Under the pieces are notes generated by a model. The model did no database searches and was not told where the DNA came from. It saw nothing but the letters and a program-made list of their open reading frames with translations. The position numbers were made by a program, and so were the translations under genes. Shown here in pieces: positions 26,296 to 35,266 of a stretch of 64,000 nt of DNA (position 1 is the first letter of the stretch; every line of letters starts with the position of its first letter). Origin of the DNA: VRUE01 sp963727465 (lineage in GTDB: Bacteria; Actinomycetota; Thermoleophilia; Solirubrobacterales; 70-9); NCBI GenBank assembly GCA_963727465.1, contig CAVSGL010000020.1:23463-87462 (forward strand), given 5' to 3'.

Positions 26296-27243
26296 ATGGC
26301 AGTCGCACTCGAGTCGCCGCCGGAGGTCGATGCCCGCTTCGAGGGCCTGGTCCTCGATTTCCTCTCCTACCTGGAGCTGGAGCGAGGGCTCTCGCGCAAC
26401 ACGCTCAACGCCTACCGCACCGACCTGCTCCAGTACGGCGAGTTCCTCGGCGAGCACGAGCTCGACGCGCTCGACGCCCGGCCCGCCGACATCGGCGACT
26501 TCCTCGCCGACCTGGCGACCGGCAACGGGCGGCCCGCCTGCTCGGCCTCGACGGTGCATCGCAAGACCGCCTGCCTGCGTTCCTTCTACAAGCACCTGCG
26601 CCGCGACGAGCTGATCGGCGACGACCCGACCGCGGCGCTGAGCGCGCCGCGCCGGGCGAAGAAGCTGCCCCAGGTTCTCAACTACGCCGAGGTGCAGCAG
26701 TTGCTGGCGGCGCCGCGCGGCAGCGAGCCAACGGTCCTGCGCGACCGGGCGCTGCTGGAGACGATGTACGCCTGCGGCCTGCGCGCCTCGGAGACGATCG
26801 GGCTGGAGATGACCGACATCGACCTCGAGGAGGGGCTGCTGCGGGCGCGCGGCAAGGGCTCGAAGGAGCGGATCGTGCCGCTCGGCCGCAAGGCGATCGC
26901 GGCGATCGCCGCCTACCTGCGCGGCGGCCGGCCGAAGCTGGTCCCGCCCGAGCGCCACGAGGCGCGCCTCTTCGTCAACTTCCGCGGCGGCCCGCTCAGC
27001 CGCCAGGGCCTCTACAAGATCGTCCAGCGCCACGCCCGCGAGGCGGGCCTCTCGGGCCGGATGAGCCCGCACACGCTGCGCCACAGCTTCGCCACCCACC
27101 TGCTCTCCGGCGGCTGCGATCTGCGCGCCGTGCAGGAGATGCTCGGCCACGCCGACATCGCGACGACGCAGATGTACACGCACCTCTCGGGCGAGCGCCT
27201 CAAAGAGGTCTATTTCGAGGCGCATCCGCGGGCAACCGACTGA
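26296..27243 (+). CDS. xerD: Tyrosine recombinase XerD
   Basis: Resolves chromosome dimers at dif together with XerC. 315 residues from ATG 26296. An N-terminal SAM-like domain (FLSYLELERGLSRNTLNAYR) is followed by the catalytic domain with Arg in ACGLRASETIGLE, Lys in GKGSKERIVPL, H-x-x-R in SPHTLRHSFATHLLSGG, His in EMLGHADIATTQ and nucleophile Tyr in QMYTHLSGERL. Complete. It lies in housekeeping context, so it is the chromosomal XerD, not a phage integrase. Confidence 0.94.
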   Translation: MAVALESPPEVDARFEGLVLDFLSYLELERGLSRNTLNAYRTDLLQYGEFLGEHELDALDARPADIGDFLADLATGNGRPACSASTVHRKTACLRSFYKHLRRDELIGDDPTAALSAPRRAKKLPQVLNYAEVQQLLAAPRGSEPTVLRDRALLETMYACGLRASETIGLEMTDIDLEEGLLRARGKGSKERIVPLGRKAIAAIAAYLRGGRPKLVPPERHEARLFVNFRGGPLSRQGLYKIVQRHAREAGLSGRMSPHTLRHSFATHLLSGGCDLRAVQEMLGHADIATTQMYTHLSGERLKEVYFEAHPRATD

Positions 27244-27244
27244 G

Positions 27245-27289
27245 CGCGGTCGAGGTTTTGATCGCATAGCGGCGAAAACCTCGACCGCG
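27245..27289. repeat. 15 bp perfect inverted repeat between xerD and mutM
   Basis: CGCGGTCGAGGTTTT (27245-27259) pairs perfectly with AAAACCTCGACCGCG (27275-27289) around a 15-base loop. The right arm ends 18 bases before the mutM ATG. The T/A run closes the loop side rather than following the stem, so it is not a standard terminator; it could be one for both strands, a protein-binding site, or a mutM leader structure. Confidence 0.65.
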
Positions 27290-27307
27290 GTGGGGTAGAA
27301 CTCTGGG

Positions 27308-28177
27308 ATGCCCGAGCTGCCCGAGGTCGAGACCGTCTGCCGGCAGCTCGAGCCGGAGCTCGAAGGCCGGCGGATCGAGCGGCTGGAGGTCGACGATCCC
27401 CGCTGGTGCAGGCCGATGGCGCCTGCCGAGCTCGAGGCGGCTGTCGCCGGGAGGACGATCGAGCGGCTCGGCCGCCGCGGCAAGTACCTGCTGCTGGGGC
27501 TCGACGGCGGCCAGACGCTGATCATGCACCTGCGCATGACCGGCAACCTCGTCCTGGTCGAGGACGACGAGAATCCTCGCCACCTGCGCGCCCGCTTCCT
27601 GCTCGACGACGGGCGCGAGCTCTGGTTCACCGACCCGCGCCGCTTCGGCGAGGCGCTGCTGCTCGACGACGCGCAGCTCGACGCGCACTTCGCGCCGCGG
27701 CTCGGGGTCGAGCCGCTCTCCGACGAGTTCACGCCCGAGCTGCTGGGCGAGATCGCGGCCGGGCGCACGGCGCCGCTCAAGTCCTTCCTGCTCGCCCAGA
27801 AGGGGGTTGCGGGGGTGGGCAACATCTACGCCGACGAGGCGCTCTTCCGAGCGCGGCTGCACCCGCTCTCCCCGGCCGGCTCGATGAAGCCCGAGCACCT
27901 GGAGGCGCTGCGCGACGCCGTCGTCGCCGCGCTCGAGGCCGGCATCGACGGCGGCGGCGCCTCGATCGACGACTACCGCGACGGTCGCGGCGAGAAGGGC
28001 CGGATGCAGGACGAGTTCCTCGTCCACACGCGCGAGGGCGAGCCCTGCCCGCGCTGCGAGGGCACGGTCGAGCGGATCGTCGTCTCCGGGCGCTCGACCT
28101 ACTTCTGCCCGGCCTGCCAGGTGCGCCTGCGCCGCAGGCCGCGGCGGCGGCGCCGTCCGGCGCGTCGTTCACCTTAG
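27308..28177 (+). CDS. mutM: Formamidopyrimidine-DNA glycosylase (Fpg/MutM)
   Basis: Removes 8-oxoguanine and nicks the abasic site. The protein starts PELPEVETV right after Met, so the catalytic Pro1/Glu2 pair is in place. Lys of the GRRGKYLLL loop, the helix-two-turn-helix (LLAQKGVAGVGNIYADEAL) and the C-terminal zinc finger (PCPRCEGTVERI and YFCPACQ) are all present. A run of Arg follows the finger (RRRPRRRRRPARRSP), longer than usual. It is 289 residues. Confidence 0.95.
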   Translation: MPELPEVETVCRQLEPELEGRRIERLEVDDPRWCRPMAPAELEAAVAGRTIERLGRRGKYLLLGLDGGQTLIMHLRMTGNLVLVEDDENPRHLRARFLLDDGRELWFTDPRRFGEALLLDDAQLDAHFAPRLGVEPLSDEFTPELLGEIAAGRTAPLKSFLLAQKGVAGVGNIYADEALFRARLHPLSPAGSMKPEHLEALRDAVVAALEAGIDGGGASIDDYRDGRGEKGRMQDEFLVHTREGEPCPRCEGTVERIVVSGRSTYFCPACQVRLRRRPRRRRRPARRSP

Positions 28178-28184
28178 ATCGGTT

Positions 28185-28910
28185 ATGGCCGGCAAGACGC
28201 TGAAGACGGAGGCGGTCGTCCTGCGCGGCATCCGCTACGGCGAGGCCGACCGGATCCTCCACCTGTACACGGCCAAGCGGGGACGCGTGGGGGCGATCGC
28301 GAAGGGGGTGCGGCGGACCAAGTCCCGCTTCGGCGGCCGCCTGGAGCCGTTCTTCCGGCTCGACCTGCTGCTGCACGAAGGCCGTGGCGAGCTGCTCACG
28401 GTGACCCAGGTCTCGACCGTCGCCGGCTACCCGCGCCTGCGTGCTTCGGGCGCGGCGCTGACCGCAGGCGCGCGCGCCTGCGACGCGGTGCTGCGCCTGC
28501 TCGACTCGGCCGAGCCCAACCCACCCGCCTACAACCTGCTCTGCCGCTACCTGGGGCTGCTCGACGACCCGGCGGCGCCGGACGCCGCATCGCTGCCCAC
28601 GGCGCTCTCCTTTCGTCTCAAGCTGGCGCTCGCCGCCGGCTTCTCGCCGGAGCTCGGCTCCTGCGCGCGCTGCGGCGAGGCCGAGCACCTGGTCGGCTTC
28701 TCCGGCGCCGCCGGCGGGGTCGTCTGCGCGAGCTGCGAAGCGGGCGCCTTCCCGCTGTCGGAGGGGGCGCACCGCTTCATGGTCGAGGCGATCGCGCGGC
28801 CGCTGGCCGAGGCCCCGGAGGCCGGCGAGCGCGAGCTGCGCCAGGCCGAACGAGCCATAGGGGAAACCCTGGAGCACCACGCGCACGTGCAGCTGCGATC
28901 CGCGGCGTAG
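28185..28910 (+). CDS. recO: DNA repair protein RecO
   Basis: Loads RecA with RecR at gaps. 241 residues from ATG 28185. The N-terminal OB fold reads KTEAVVLRGIRYGEADRILH, LYTAKRGRVGAIAKGVRRTK, SRFGGRLEPF. A helical middle is followed by a four-Cys zinc site (SCARCGEAEHL and VCASCEAGAF). Usual length. It begins 7 bases after mutM. Confidence 0.93.
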   Translation: MAGKTLKTEAVVLRGIRYGEADRILHLYTAKRGRVGAIAKGVRRTKSRFGGRLEPFFRLDLLLHEGRGELLTVTQVSTVAGYPRLRASGAALTAGARACDAVLRLLDSAEPNPPAYNLLCRYLGLLDDPAAPDAASLPTALSFRLKLALAAGFSPELGSCARCGEAEHLVGFSGAAGGVVCASCEAGAFPLSEGAHRFMVEAIARPLAEAPEAGERELRQAERAIGETLEHHAHVQLRSAA

Positions 28911-28914
28911 GATC

Positions 28915-29931
28915 GTGGCCGTGCAGGCCACGGCGACTTTCGAGGACCGGGTTAGAGCCTGGGAGGCCGAGTTCCTCTCCGACCTCGGCACCCCGTCCTA
29001 CCCCGCGCGGCGCCGGGTCGAGGAGCCCGACAGCCCGCTGCGCACGCCTTTTCAGCGCGACCGCGACCGGATCGTCCACTCGAAGGCCTTCCGGCGGCTG
29101 AAGCACAAGACGCAGGTCTTCATCGCGCCGGAGGGCGACCATTACCGCACGCGGCTGACCCACACGCTGGAGGCCTGCGGGATCGCCCGCACGGTCGCCC
29201 GCGCGCTGGGGCTGAACGAGGACCTGACCGAGGCGATCGGGCTCGGCCACGACCTCGGCCACCCGCCCTTCGGCCACACCGGCGAGGAGGCGCTCGACGC
29301 GGCGCTGCGCGAGCGCTGCGGCCGCGGCTTCCGCCACAACGAGCACTCGCTGCGGGTCGTCGACGTGCTCGAGCGCGAGGGCAACGGCCTCAACCTGACC
29401 GAGCAGGTGCGCGACGGGATCCTCAACCACACCGGCTCCGACCGGCCGGCGACGTTGGAGGGGCGAATCGTCAAGCTGGTCGACCGCGTCGCCTACATCA
29501 ACCACGACATCGACGACGCGCTGCGGGCCGGGATCCTGCTGCCCGACGATCTGCCGGCGGCGGAGATCGAGCTGCTCGGACCGACCGGATCGGCGCGGAT
29601 CGACACGCTCGTGCGCGACATCGTCGAGCGCTCGAACGAGGCCGGCGACATCGCCCAGAGCGAGGAGGTCGGCGGGGCGATGCTGCGCCTGCGCAAGTTC
29701 ATGTTCGGGAGGGTCTACCTGGGCGAAGCGGCGCGCAGCGAGCACGAGCGGGCGCAGCGCGCCGTCCGCGGCCTCTTCGCCCACCACATCGAGCACCCCG
29801 ACGAGGTGCCCGAGGGCGAGCCGGGGGCGGACGACTGCCAGCGCGTCGCCGACTACCTGGCGGGCATGACCGACCGCTTCTGCATCGCCCGCTTCGCCGA
29901 GCTCACCGTCCCCGAGGCGGCGAAGTTCTGA
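28915..29931 (+). CDS. dgt: Deoxyguanosine triphosphatase-like HD-domain protein
   Basis: Hydrolyses dNTPs to nucleoside and triphosphate. 338 residues from the GTG at 28915. The HD metal ligands are visible: His in RTRLTHTLEA, the HD pair in LGHDLGHPPFGHTGEEAL, and a distal Asp in KLVDRVAYINHDIDD. PFQRDRDRIVHSKAFRRLKH and KTQVF are the family's N-terminal signature. It is the short, actinobacterial-type dGTPase. Its stop overlaps the dnaG start by one base (TGATG). Confidence 0.93.
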   Translation: MAVQATATFEDRVRAWEAEFLSDLGTPSYPARRRVEEPDSPLRTPFQRDRDRIVHSKAFRRLKHKTQVFIAPEGDHYRTRLTHTLEACGIARTVARALGLNEDLTEAIGLGHDLGHPPFGHTGEEALDAALRERCGRGFRHNEHSLRVVDVLEREGNGLNLTEQVRDGILNHTGSDRPATLEGRIVKLVDRVAYINHDIDDALRAGILLPDDLPAAEIELLGPTGSARIDTLVRDIVERSNEAGDIAQSEEVGGAMLRLRKFMFGRVYLGEAARSEHERAQRAVRGLFAHHIEHPDEVPEGEPGADDCQRVADYLAGMTDRFCIARFAELTVPEAAKF

Positions 29932-31715
29932 TGGCGCTGATCTCCGACGAGAGCCTGGAGCGGGTCAAGCAGGCGGCCGACATCGTCGAGGTCGTCTCCG
30001 CGCACACCGACCTGCGGCGGCAGGGGGCCCGATGGGTAGGGCTATGCCCGTTCCACGAGGAGCGCACGCCGTCGTTCTCCGTTGACGCGGGGGAGAAGCT
30101 CTACCACTGCTTCGGCTGCGGGGTGGGTGGCGACACGATCAAGTTCGTCGAGGAGAAGGAGGGGATCGGCTTCGCCGAGGCGGTCGAGCTGCTCGCCGAC
30201 CGCTACGGGGTCGAGCTGGAGCGCGAGAAGGAGGACCCGCGGGCGGAGGCACGTCGCCAGCAGCAGCGGCGGCTGGGCGAGCTGCTCGACCGCACGGCGG
30301 GCTTCTACGCGCACTTCCTCTGGGACGCGGAGGAGGCGGGCAAGGCGCGTGCCTACCTCGGCGAGCGCGGGCTGGGGGAGGAGACGCTGCGCGCCTTCGG
30401 CGTCGGCTACGCGCCGAGCGCCTGGGACACGGTGCTGACGCGCGGTCAGCGGGCGGGCTTCGAGGTCGAGGAGCTGCGCGCTGTCGGGCTCGCGCAGCGC
30501 GGGCGCGGCGGCGGCGAGTACGACCGCTTCCGCGAGCGGATCATGTTCCCGATCCGCGACCGCCGTGGCCGCACGCTCGGCTTCGGTGGCCGGGCGATGC
30601 GCTCCGACCAGGGGGCGAAGTACGTCAACACCGCCGAGACCGACTTCTTCCATAAGAGCCGCATGCTCTACGGGATCGACCTGGCCAAGGAGGCGATCGC
30701 GAAAAGCGGCCGCGTGGTCGTGGTCGAGGGTTACACCGACGTGCTGGCGCTGCACCAGGGCGGGATATCCGAGGTCGTCGGCGTGATGGGCACGGCGATC
30801 ACCGAGGAACAGGTGGCGGCGCTCTCGGGCATGGTCGACGAGGTCGTGCTGGCGCTCGACGCCGACGCGGCGGGCCAGGAGGCGATGCTGCGCGCCCAGC
30901 GCGTCGCCGCCGGACGCAAGATGCGCCTGCGGGTGGCGGCGATGCCGGCCGGCGAGGACCCGGCAGAGATGTTGGCGGCGGAGGGGGGAGCGGAGCGCTT
31001 CCGGGCGCTGATCGAGGGGGCGGTGGACCTGCCGGCCTTCCAGGTCGGGCTGGCGCTCGACCGCACCGACGTCTCGTCGCCGGCCGAGCGCGACCGGGCG
31101 CTGGGCGAGGTCGCGCCGATCCTCGCTGGGATGGGGGAGACGGCGAGCCGCGACGACCTCGTCCGGCGGGTGGCGGGACGGCTGGACCTCGAGCCGGCGC
31201 TGGTGATGGGGCGGGTCACGGCGGCGCAGCCGCTCAGCGGCGGCGGTTCCGCGGAACCGCCTCGCCGCGGGGCCGACGCCGCGCCGTCGCGGCCGCCGGT
31301 GCGCAGCGGCGGTGAGCTGACCTCGCGCGAACGGCGCGAGCGGGCGCTGCTGGCGATGTGCATCGCGCTCCCGGAGGAGGGCCGCGACTACCTCGCGCGC
31401 CTGACCGCCGAGCACCTCTCGCCGAACGGCGCCCGCGCCGCCGCCTGGCTGCGCGAGCACCCGAGCGACCCGGCATCCAACCTTCCGCACGACGACGAGC
31501 AGCTCGCCAGCCTGATCGCCGAGGTCGTCATCCTCGCCCACGACGAGCCCGCCTCCCCCGAGGCGATGGAGCTCAACTACCTCCTGCTCGAGCAGCGCCG
31601 CCTCGAGTCCCAGATCGCCGCCGCCGGCGAAGCCGACGACTACGAGCGCCGCGCCGCCCTCAGCCGCGAACGCGCCGCCCTGGTCGAACGCATAGCCCGC
31701 ACCGAGCGGGTCTGA
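29931..31715 (+). CDS. dnaG: DNA primase
   Basis: Makes RNA primers for replication. 594 residues from ATG 29931. The zinc finger is WVGLCPFHEERTPSFSV with YHCFGCGVGGD (CHC2 type). The catalytic core has YLGERGLGEETLRAFGVGYA, GGRAMRSDQGAKYVNTAETD, and TOPRIM acidic residues in VVVEGYTDVLALHQGG and LALDADAAGQEAM. The C-terminal helicase-binding part is helical and Arg/Glu-rich. Complete. In many relatives rpoD follows; here a non-core gene does. Confidence 0.96.
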   Translation: MALISDESLERVKQAADIVEVVSAHTDLRRQGARWVGLCPFHEERTPSFSVDAGEKLYHCFGCGVGGDTIKFVEEKEGIGFAEAVELLADRYGVELEREKEDPRAEARRQQQRRLGELLDRTAGFYAHFLWDAEEAGKARAYLGERGLGEETLRAFGVGYAPSAWDTVLTRGQRAGFEVEELRAVGLAQRGRGGGEYDRFRERIMFPIRDRRGRTLGFGGRAMRSDQGAKYVNTAETDFFHKSRMLYGIDLAKEAIAKSGRVVVVEGYTDVLALHQGGISEVVGVMGTAITEEQVAALSGMVDEVVLALDADAAGQEAMLRAQRVAAGRKMRLRVAAMPAGEDPAEMLAAEGGAERFRALIEGAVDLPAFQVGLALDRTDVSSPAERDRALGEVAPILAGMGETASRDDLVRRVAGRLDLEPALVMGRVTAAQPLSGGGSAEPPRRGADAAPSRPPVRSGGELTSRERRERALLAMCIALPEEGRDYLARLTAEHLSPNGARAAAWLREHPSDPASNLPHDDEQLASLIAEVVILAHDEPASPEAMELNYLLLEQRRLESQIAAAGEADDYERRAALSRERAALVERIARTERV

Positions 31716-31787
31716 GCGACGGGGAGGGTCCTTCTGCCGCTCGACGAATAGTCACCCGTCCTCGATCGGTACGAAGGGAGCAATGAG

Positions 31788-33198
31788 GTGGGAAACGCGG
31801 TGCTCGTAAATCAAGATGAATGGACGCCGGCTCGTCTGCTGCCTACCGCTGGCATTCGCAACCAAAAAGAGCAGGAGCGTCGAGCCGCCTCGGCACTGCT
31901 GGCCGTGATGAGCGCGGTGCCCGACTTCTGCCACGCCCTGCTCTCCCAGATGAAGGCGCCGAAGGGGGCGATCTCCACTTTCACCGAGCTGCGCTTCAGG
32001 GATGGAGACGACAAGCTTCATATTCCCGACGGCGCAGTTGTGGTCGAACGAGGCAAGACCCGCTGGTCTTGCCTCGTCGAGATCAAGACCGGCAACGCGG
32101 CGCTGGAACCCGAGCAAGTCTCTCGCTACCTCGATCTGGCTCGAGAGCATGGGTTCGATGGTCTGCTCACGATCTCCAACGAGATTCGAAGCGATCCAAA
32201 GACGCTTCCCTACGCGGTCGACAAGCGCAAGCTCAGGGGTCTGACTGTCTACCACCTCTCTTGGTGGCGAGTGCTGACGGAGGCCATCGTTCAGCACCGA
32301 TTTCGCGGAATCGACGACCCTGACCAAGCTTGGATCTTGAACGAGCTGATCCGTTATCTGGACGATGACCGATCGGGTGCGAGCGGCTTCGAAGGCATGG
32401 GGGCCGAGTGGGTGCGCGTACGCGAAAGCGCTCGCAATCAGACCCTTCGAGCCAGCGACCCCGAGGCCAAGGCTGTCGCCGCACGGTGGGAGCAGTTCGT
32501 CGAGTATCTATGCCTGCATCTGAGCCAGGAGCTGGGCGTGGAAGTCAAGCATCAGCGTCCACGTGGCAAGAGTCCCGAGGAACGAGTTGCTGGGATCACC
32601 GATCGGCTGGCGCGCGAGGGCGTTTTGGGTTGCTCCATTCGCGTCCCCGACGCGGTGGGCCCGATCGGGCTGGAGGCGGATCTGCGCACCCGCCAGGTCA
32701 CCACGACTATCGAGATGCCGGCGCCAAAGGAAGGCAGACCGAAGACCCGGGTGAACTGGCTCTTGCGGCAGCTCGCCGACGCTCCTGACGACCTGCGGGT
32801 CGAGGTGCGTTTCAGTCAGGTGCGCGCGACGCGTTCTGAGCTCTTGGGCGACTGCCAGCGATGCACCAGAGAAGCTGCTCCTCGATGACGAACCGAGTCG
32901 AGAGCCTCGCTCGTTCCTGCTTGCGCAGTCCAGGCCTATGGGCAAGAAGAGGGGCAGGGCCGACGGCTCATTCGTGGCCGAAACGCGAGGGCACACGACC
33001 GACTTCTATCGCGACTTGGTGCAGGGCTTGATGCCGCCTCGAACCAAAGCACCGAAGATCAGGGAGGACGACCAGAAGGTCGCAGAGCCCGACCCGCCGC
33101 TTGAGACATCCCGTGAAAAATCGGAGAGCGAGGCGCGTCGCGAGCGGGAGACGAGCCTCCAGCGCTTGGCGGACATCATGCCCTACGCCCCGAGTTGA
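31788..33198 (+). CDS. PD-(D/E)XK-like conserved protein, frameshifted near 32855
   Basis: From the GTG at 31788 the first 366 codons run to a stop at 32888, but the sense continues in another frame (TASDAPEKLLLDDEPSREPR to a stop at 33198), as expected for the longer proteins of this family (about 470 residues). One extra base near 32853-32862 explains it. LHIPDGAVVVERGKTRWSCL followed by VEIKTGNAALEPEQVSRYLD gives D-x-ExK nuclease-like spacing, and HLSWWRVLTEAIVQ and WILNELIRYLDD are family blocks. I recall such proteins being annotated as 'stress response' in actinobacteria; the role is not established. The C-terminus is charged. Codon use is less GC-rich than dnaG. Confidence 0.72.
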
Positions 33199-33250
33199 GA
33201 CGAACGCATGTTCGCGGAGTTCTGTCTGAGGCGTTTGCCAGGATAGGTCC

Positions 33251-33946
33251 ATGGAGAAGGAGTTCCTGGAGGAATGTCTGGCGAAGGAGATGTCGCTGGA
33301 AGCGATCGGCCGGGAGGTCGGCAAACATCCCTCGACGGTCGGCTACTGGCTGAAGAAGCACGACTTACACGCAGTTGGCCGAGACCGCTTCTCTCCGCGC
33401 GGAGGGCTCGAGCGCAATCAGCTGGTAGTTGCGGTTGAGGATGGATTGACGCTCAATGAAATCTCAAAACAGGTGGACCGAGACATCTCGACGGTGCGCT
33501 ATTGGCTGAAGCAGTATGGCCTCAAGGCCACTGGAGGATCGCGACGACGGGAGACACGAGAAGCCAAGCGGCGCGGGGATCGACATATCGAGAGAGATTG
33601 CCCTCGACACGGCCGAACAAAGTTCGTTCTTGAGAATCGTGGCTCGTATCGGTGCGTGAAGTGTCGGCGAGCCGATGTGTCTGCCTGGCGTCGGCGGGCG
33701 AAGGAACGTCTCGTTGAGGAAGCGGGAGGAAGGTGTCGATTGTGCGGCTACGACCGATACCAGGGTGCACTGCAATTTCACCACGTCGACCCCTCGGCGA
33801 AATTGTTTTCACTGTCACGGCGAGGTTGCACCAGAGCATTCTCTGAGTTGAAAGCAGAGGCAGCGAAGTGTGTGCTGCTTTGCGCGAACTGCCACGCGGA
33901 GGTAGAGAACGGGATAGCGACCCTTACCAACGACCCGATCAAGTAG
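33251..33946 (+). CDS. HNH endonuclease-like protein with two N-terminal helix-turn-helix units
   Basis: 231 residues from ATG 33251, AAGGAG-like bases just inside. Two tandem HTH units: EMSLEAIGREVGKHPSTVGY (then WLKKHDL) and LTLNEISKQVDRDISTVRYW (then LKQYGLKA), each like a small homeodomain-type repeat. The C-terminal half has zinc-finger Cys (DCPRHG, YRCVKCRR) and an HNH core: GGRCRLCGYDRYQGALQFHH, VDPSAKLF, then CVLLCANCHAEVENG. The repeated HTH suggests sequence-specific binding, as in homing or restriction-type nucleases. It ends where the tRNA-Asn gene on the other strand begins. Confidence 0.85.
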   Translation: MEKEFLEECLAKEMSLEAIGREVGKHPSTVGYWLKKHDLHAVGRDRFSPRGGLERNQLVVAVEDGLTLNEISKQVDRDISTVRYWLKQYGLKATGGSRRRETREAKRRGDRHIERDCPRHGRTKFVLENRGSYRCVKCRRADVSAWRRRAKERLVEEAGGRCRLCGYDRYQGALQFHHVDPSAKLFSLSRRGCTRAFSELKAEAAKCVLLCANCHAEVENGIATLTNDPIK

Positions 33947-34017
33947 CTCCCCCGGGTGGATTCGAACCACCGCGAACTGATTAACAGTCAGTCATGCTGC
34001 CGCTACATCACGGGGGA
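33947..34017 (-). tRNA. tRNA-Asn (anticodon GTT)
   Basis: On the minus strand the cloverleaf folds fully: acceptor TCCCCCG/CGGGGGA with discriminator G, D-stem ATGT/GCAT, anticodon arm ACTGA-CTGTTAA-TCAGT and T-arm GGTGG-TTCGAAT-CCACC. The loop CTGTTAA gives anticodon GTT. CCA is not encoded. It abuts the HNH gene's stop. Confidence 0.95.
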
Positions 34018-34053
34018 TTGCCCGTGCCCGAAAGTATCGAGCTTCGGCGCATT

Positions 34054-35256
34054 CTAGGAGGTGATGGCCGACTTGTCCTTGACGCCCACTTGTTCGACCA
34101 GGTCGGCCCCCCGCTCGGCGCCGTCGTGCGCTTGCGCCCAGGTGGCGAACTCGCCGGCGCGGGCGGTGAACTTCGGATCATCGAGGATGTCGCGGACTGC
34201 CCAGCGCAGCGGTGCCCGGCGGCAGAGGCGCCAGGGGAGGGACAGTCCCGCCCCGGCCCAGGAGACCCGCATCGCGGTCTCGCTCATGTCGCCGATGAAG
34301 GGGCTGATCAGCAGCGGCGTCCCGGCGGAGAGGGCGCGGCAGACGGTGCCGTGGCCGCCGTGCGAGATCACCAGCGACGCCGCCGGCATCAGCTGGCTGT
34401 AGCTGAGCCAGTCGACGAGGATCGCGTTCGGCGGCACCTCGATCGGCTCCTGTGGGACGACGCGGTTCGTGGTGGCCACGACCCGTACCGGCTCTCTGGC
34501 GAGCGCCGCAAGCGCCGTGCGCACCAGGTGGTTGCGCGAGTCGTGGGCGGTGCTCGGCGCGACGAGGACCAGCGGCTCCTCGCCCGGCGGCAGCTCGATC
34601 TCCGGATGCGGCTGCTCGAACGCCATCGGCCCGGTCAGCTCGACTCCCGTGGGCCAGCGTCGGGGGTACTCGAGCTGGGGAAAGGTCCCGACCAGCGCCA
34701 GGTCGGGGCTGATGCCGCCGTGGAAGCGCTCGGTCGGCGGCAGGCCGAGTCGCGCCCGCTGCCTGTTGAGGTCGTCGCGGCCCTGTTCCAGCCCGACGTT
34801 CAGCGCCCGCTGGCCGGCCCTCCAGACCCCGCGTCCAAGTGCCGTCCGCGGCGGCCGCAGTCCCACCGCGAAGAACGGCAACCCGGGCTCGATCACGGGA
34901 TAGATGTGGGGTATCAGCGTCGCCCTCGGCACGCCCGCGACCTCGGCGGCGAGCGAGGGCGCCAGGGTGAGGATGTCGCTGACCACGACGTGCGGCCGCA
35001 TCTCCTCCAGCAGCGGCATCAGCGCCCGCGCGGCCTCCGCCGCATGGGCGCCCTCGGGCGAATCGGGGTCCGGCGGCGGGAACATCCGGTATTCCTCGGC
35101 CGCCGCGAAGCCGAGCCCGGCGCCCTCGACGGCGGCGCGCCGCTCCTCCCAGGTCTCGATCGTGACCGCGTGACCGCGCCCGCTGAGCGCCCGTCCCAGC
35201 GCTATCGCGGGGAATACATGGCCGGGATCGCCGAAGGCCGCGACCAGGAACCGCAT
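34054..35256 (-). CDS. GT1-family glycosyltransferase (MGT/UGT-like)
   Basis: The start ATG at 35256 gives 400 residues (MRFLVAAFGDPGHVFPAIAL). This GT-B fold N-terminus with GHVFP matches glycosyltransferases acting on small lipophilic acceptors. The donor-binding C-terminal half has VLVAPSTAHDSRNHLVRTAL, NAILVDWLSYSQLMPAASLV and the SHGGHGTVCRALSAGTPLLI signature of the UGT/MGT family. Cytoplasmic, possibly membrane-associated. Substrate unknown. It sits 10 bases after an SDR gene on the same strand, so the two may act on one metabolite. Confidence 0.9.
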   Translation of the reverse strand: MRFLVAAFGDPGHVFPAIALGRALSGRGHAVTIETWEERRAAVEGAGLGFAAAEEYRMFPPPDPDSPEGAHAAEAARALMPLLEEMRPHVVVSDILTLAPSLAAEVAGVPRATLIPHIYPVIEPGLPFFAVGLRPPRTALGRGVWRAGQRALNVGLEQGRDDLNRQRARLGLPPTERFHGGISPDLALVGTFPQLEYPRRWPTGVELTGPMAFEQPHPEIELPPGEEPLVLVAPSTAHDSRNHLVRTALAALAREPVRVVATTNRVVPQEPIEVPPNAILVDWLSYSQLMPAASLVISHGGHGTVCRALSAGTPLLISPFIGDMSETAMRVSWAGAGLSLPWRLCRRAPLRWAVRDILDDPKFTARAGEFATWAQAHDGAERGADLVEQVGVKDKSAITS

Positions 35257-35266
35257 GGGCGACCCC

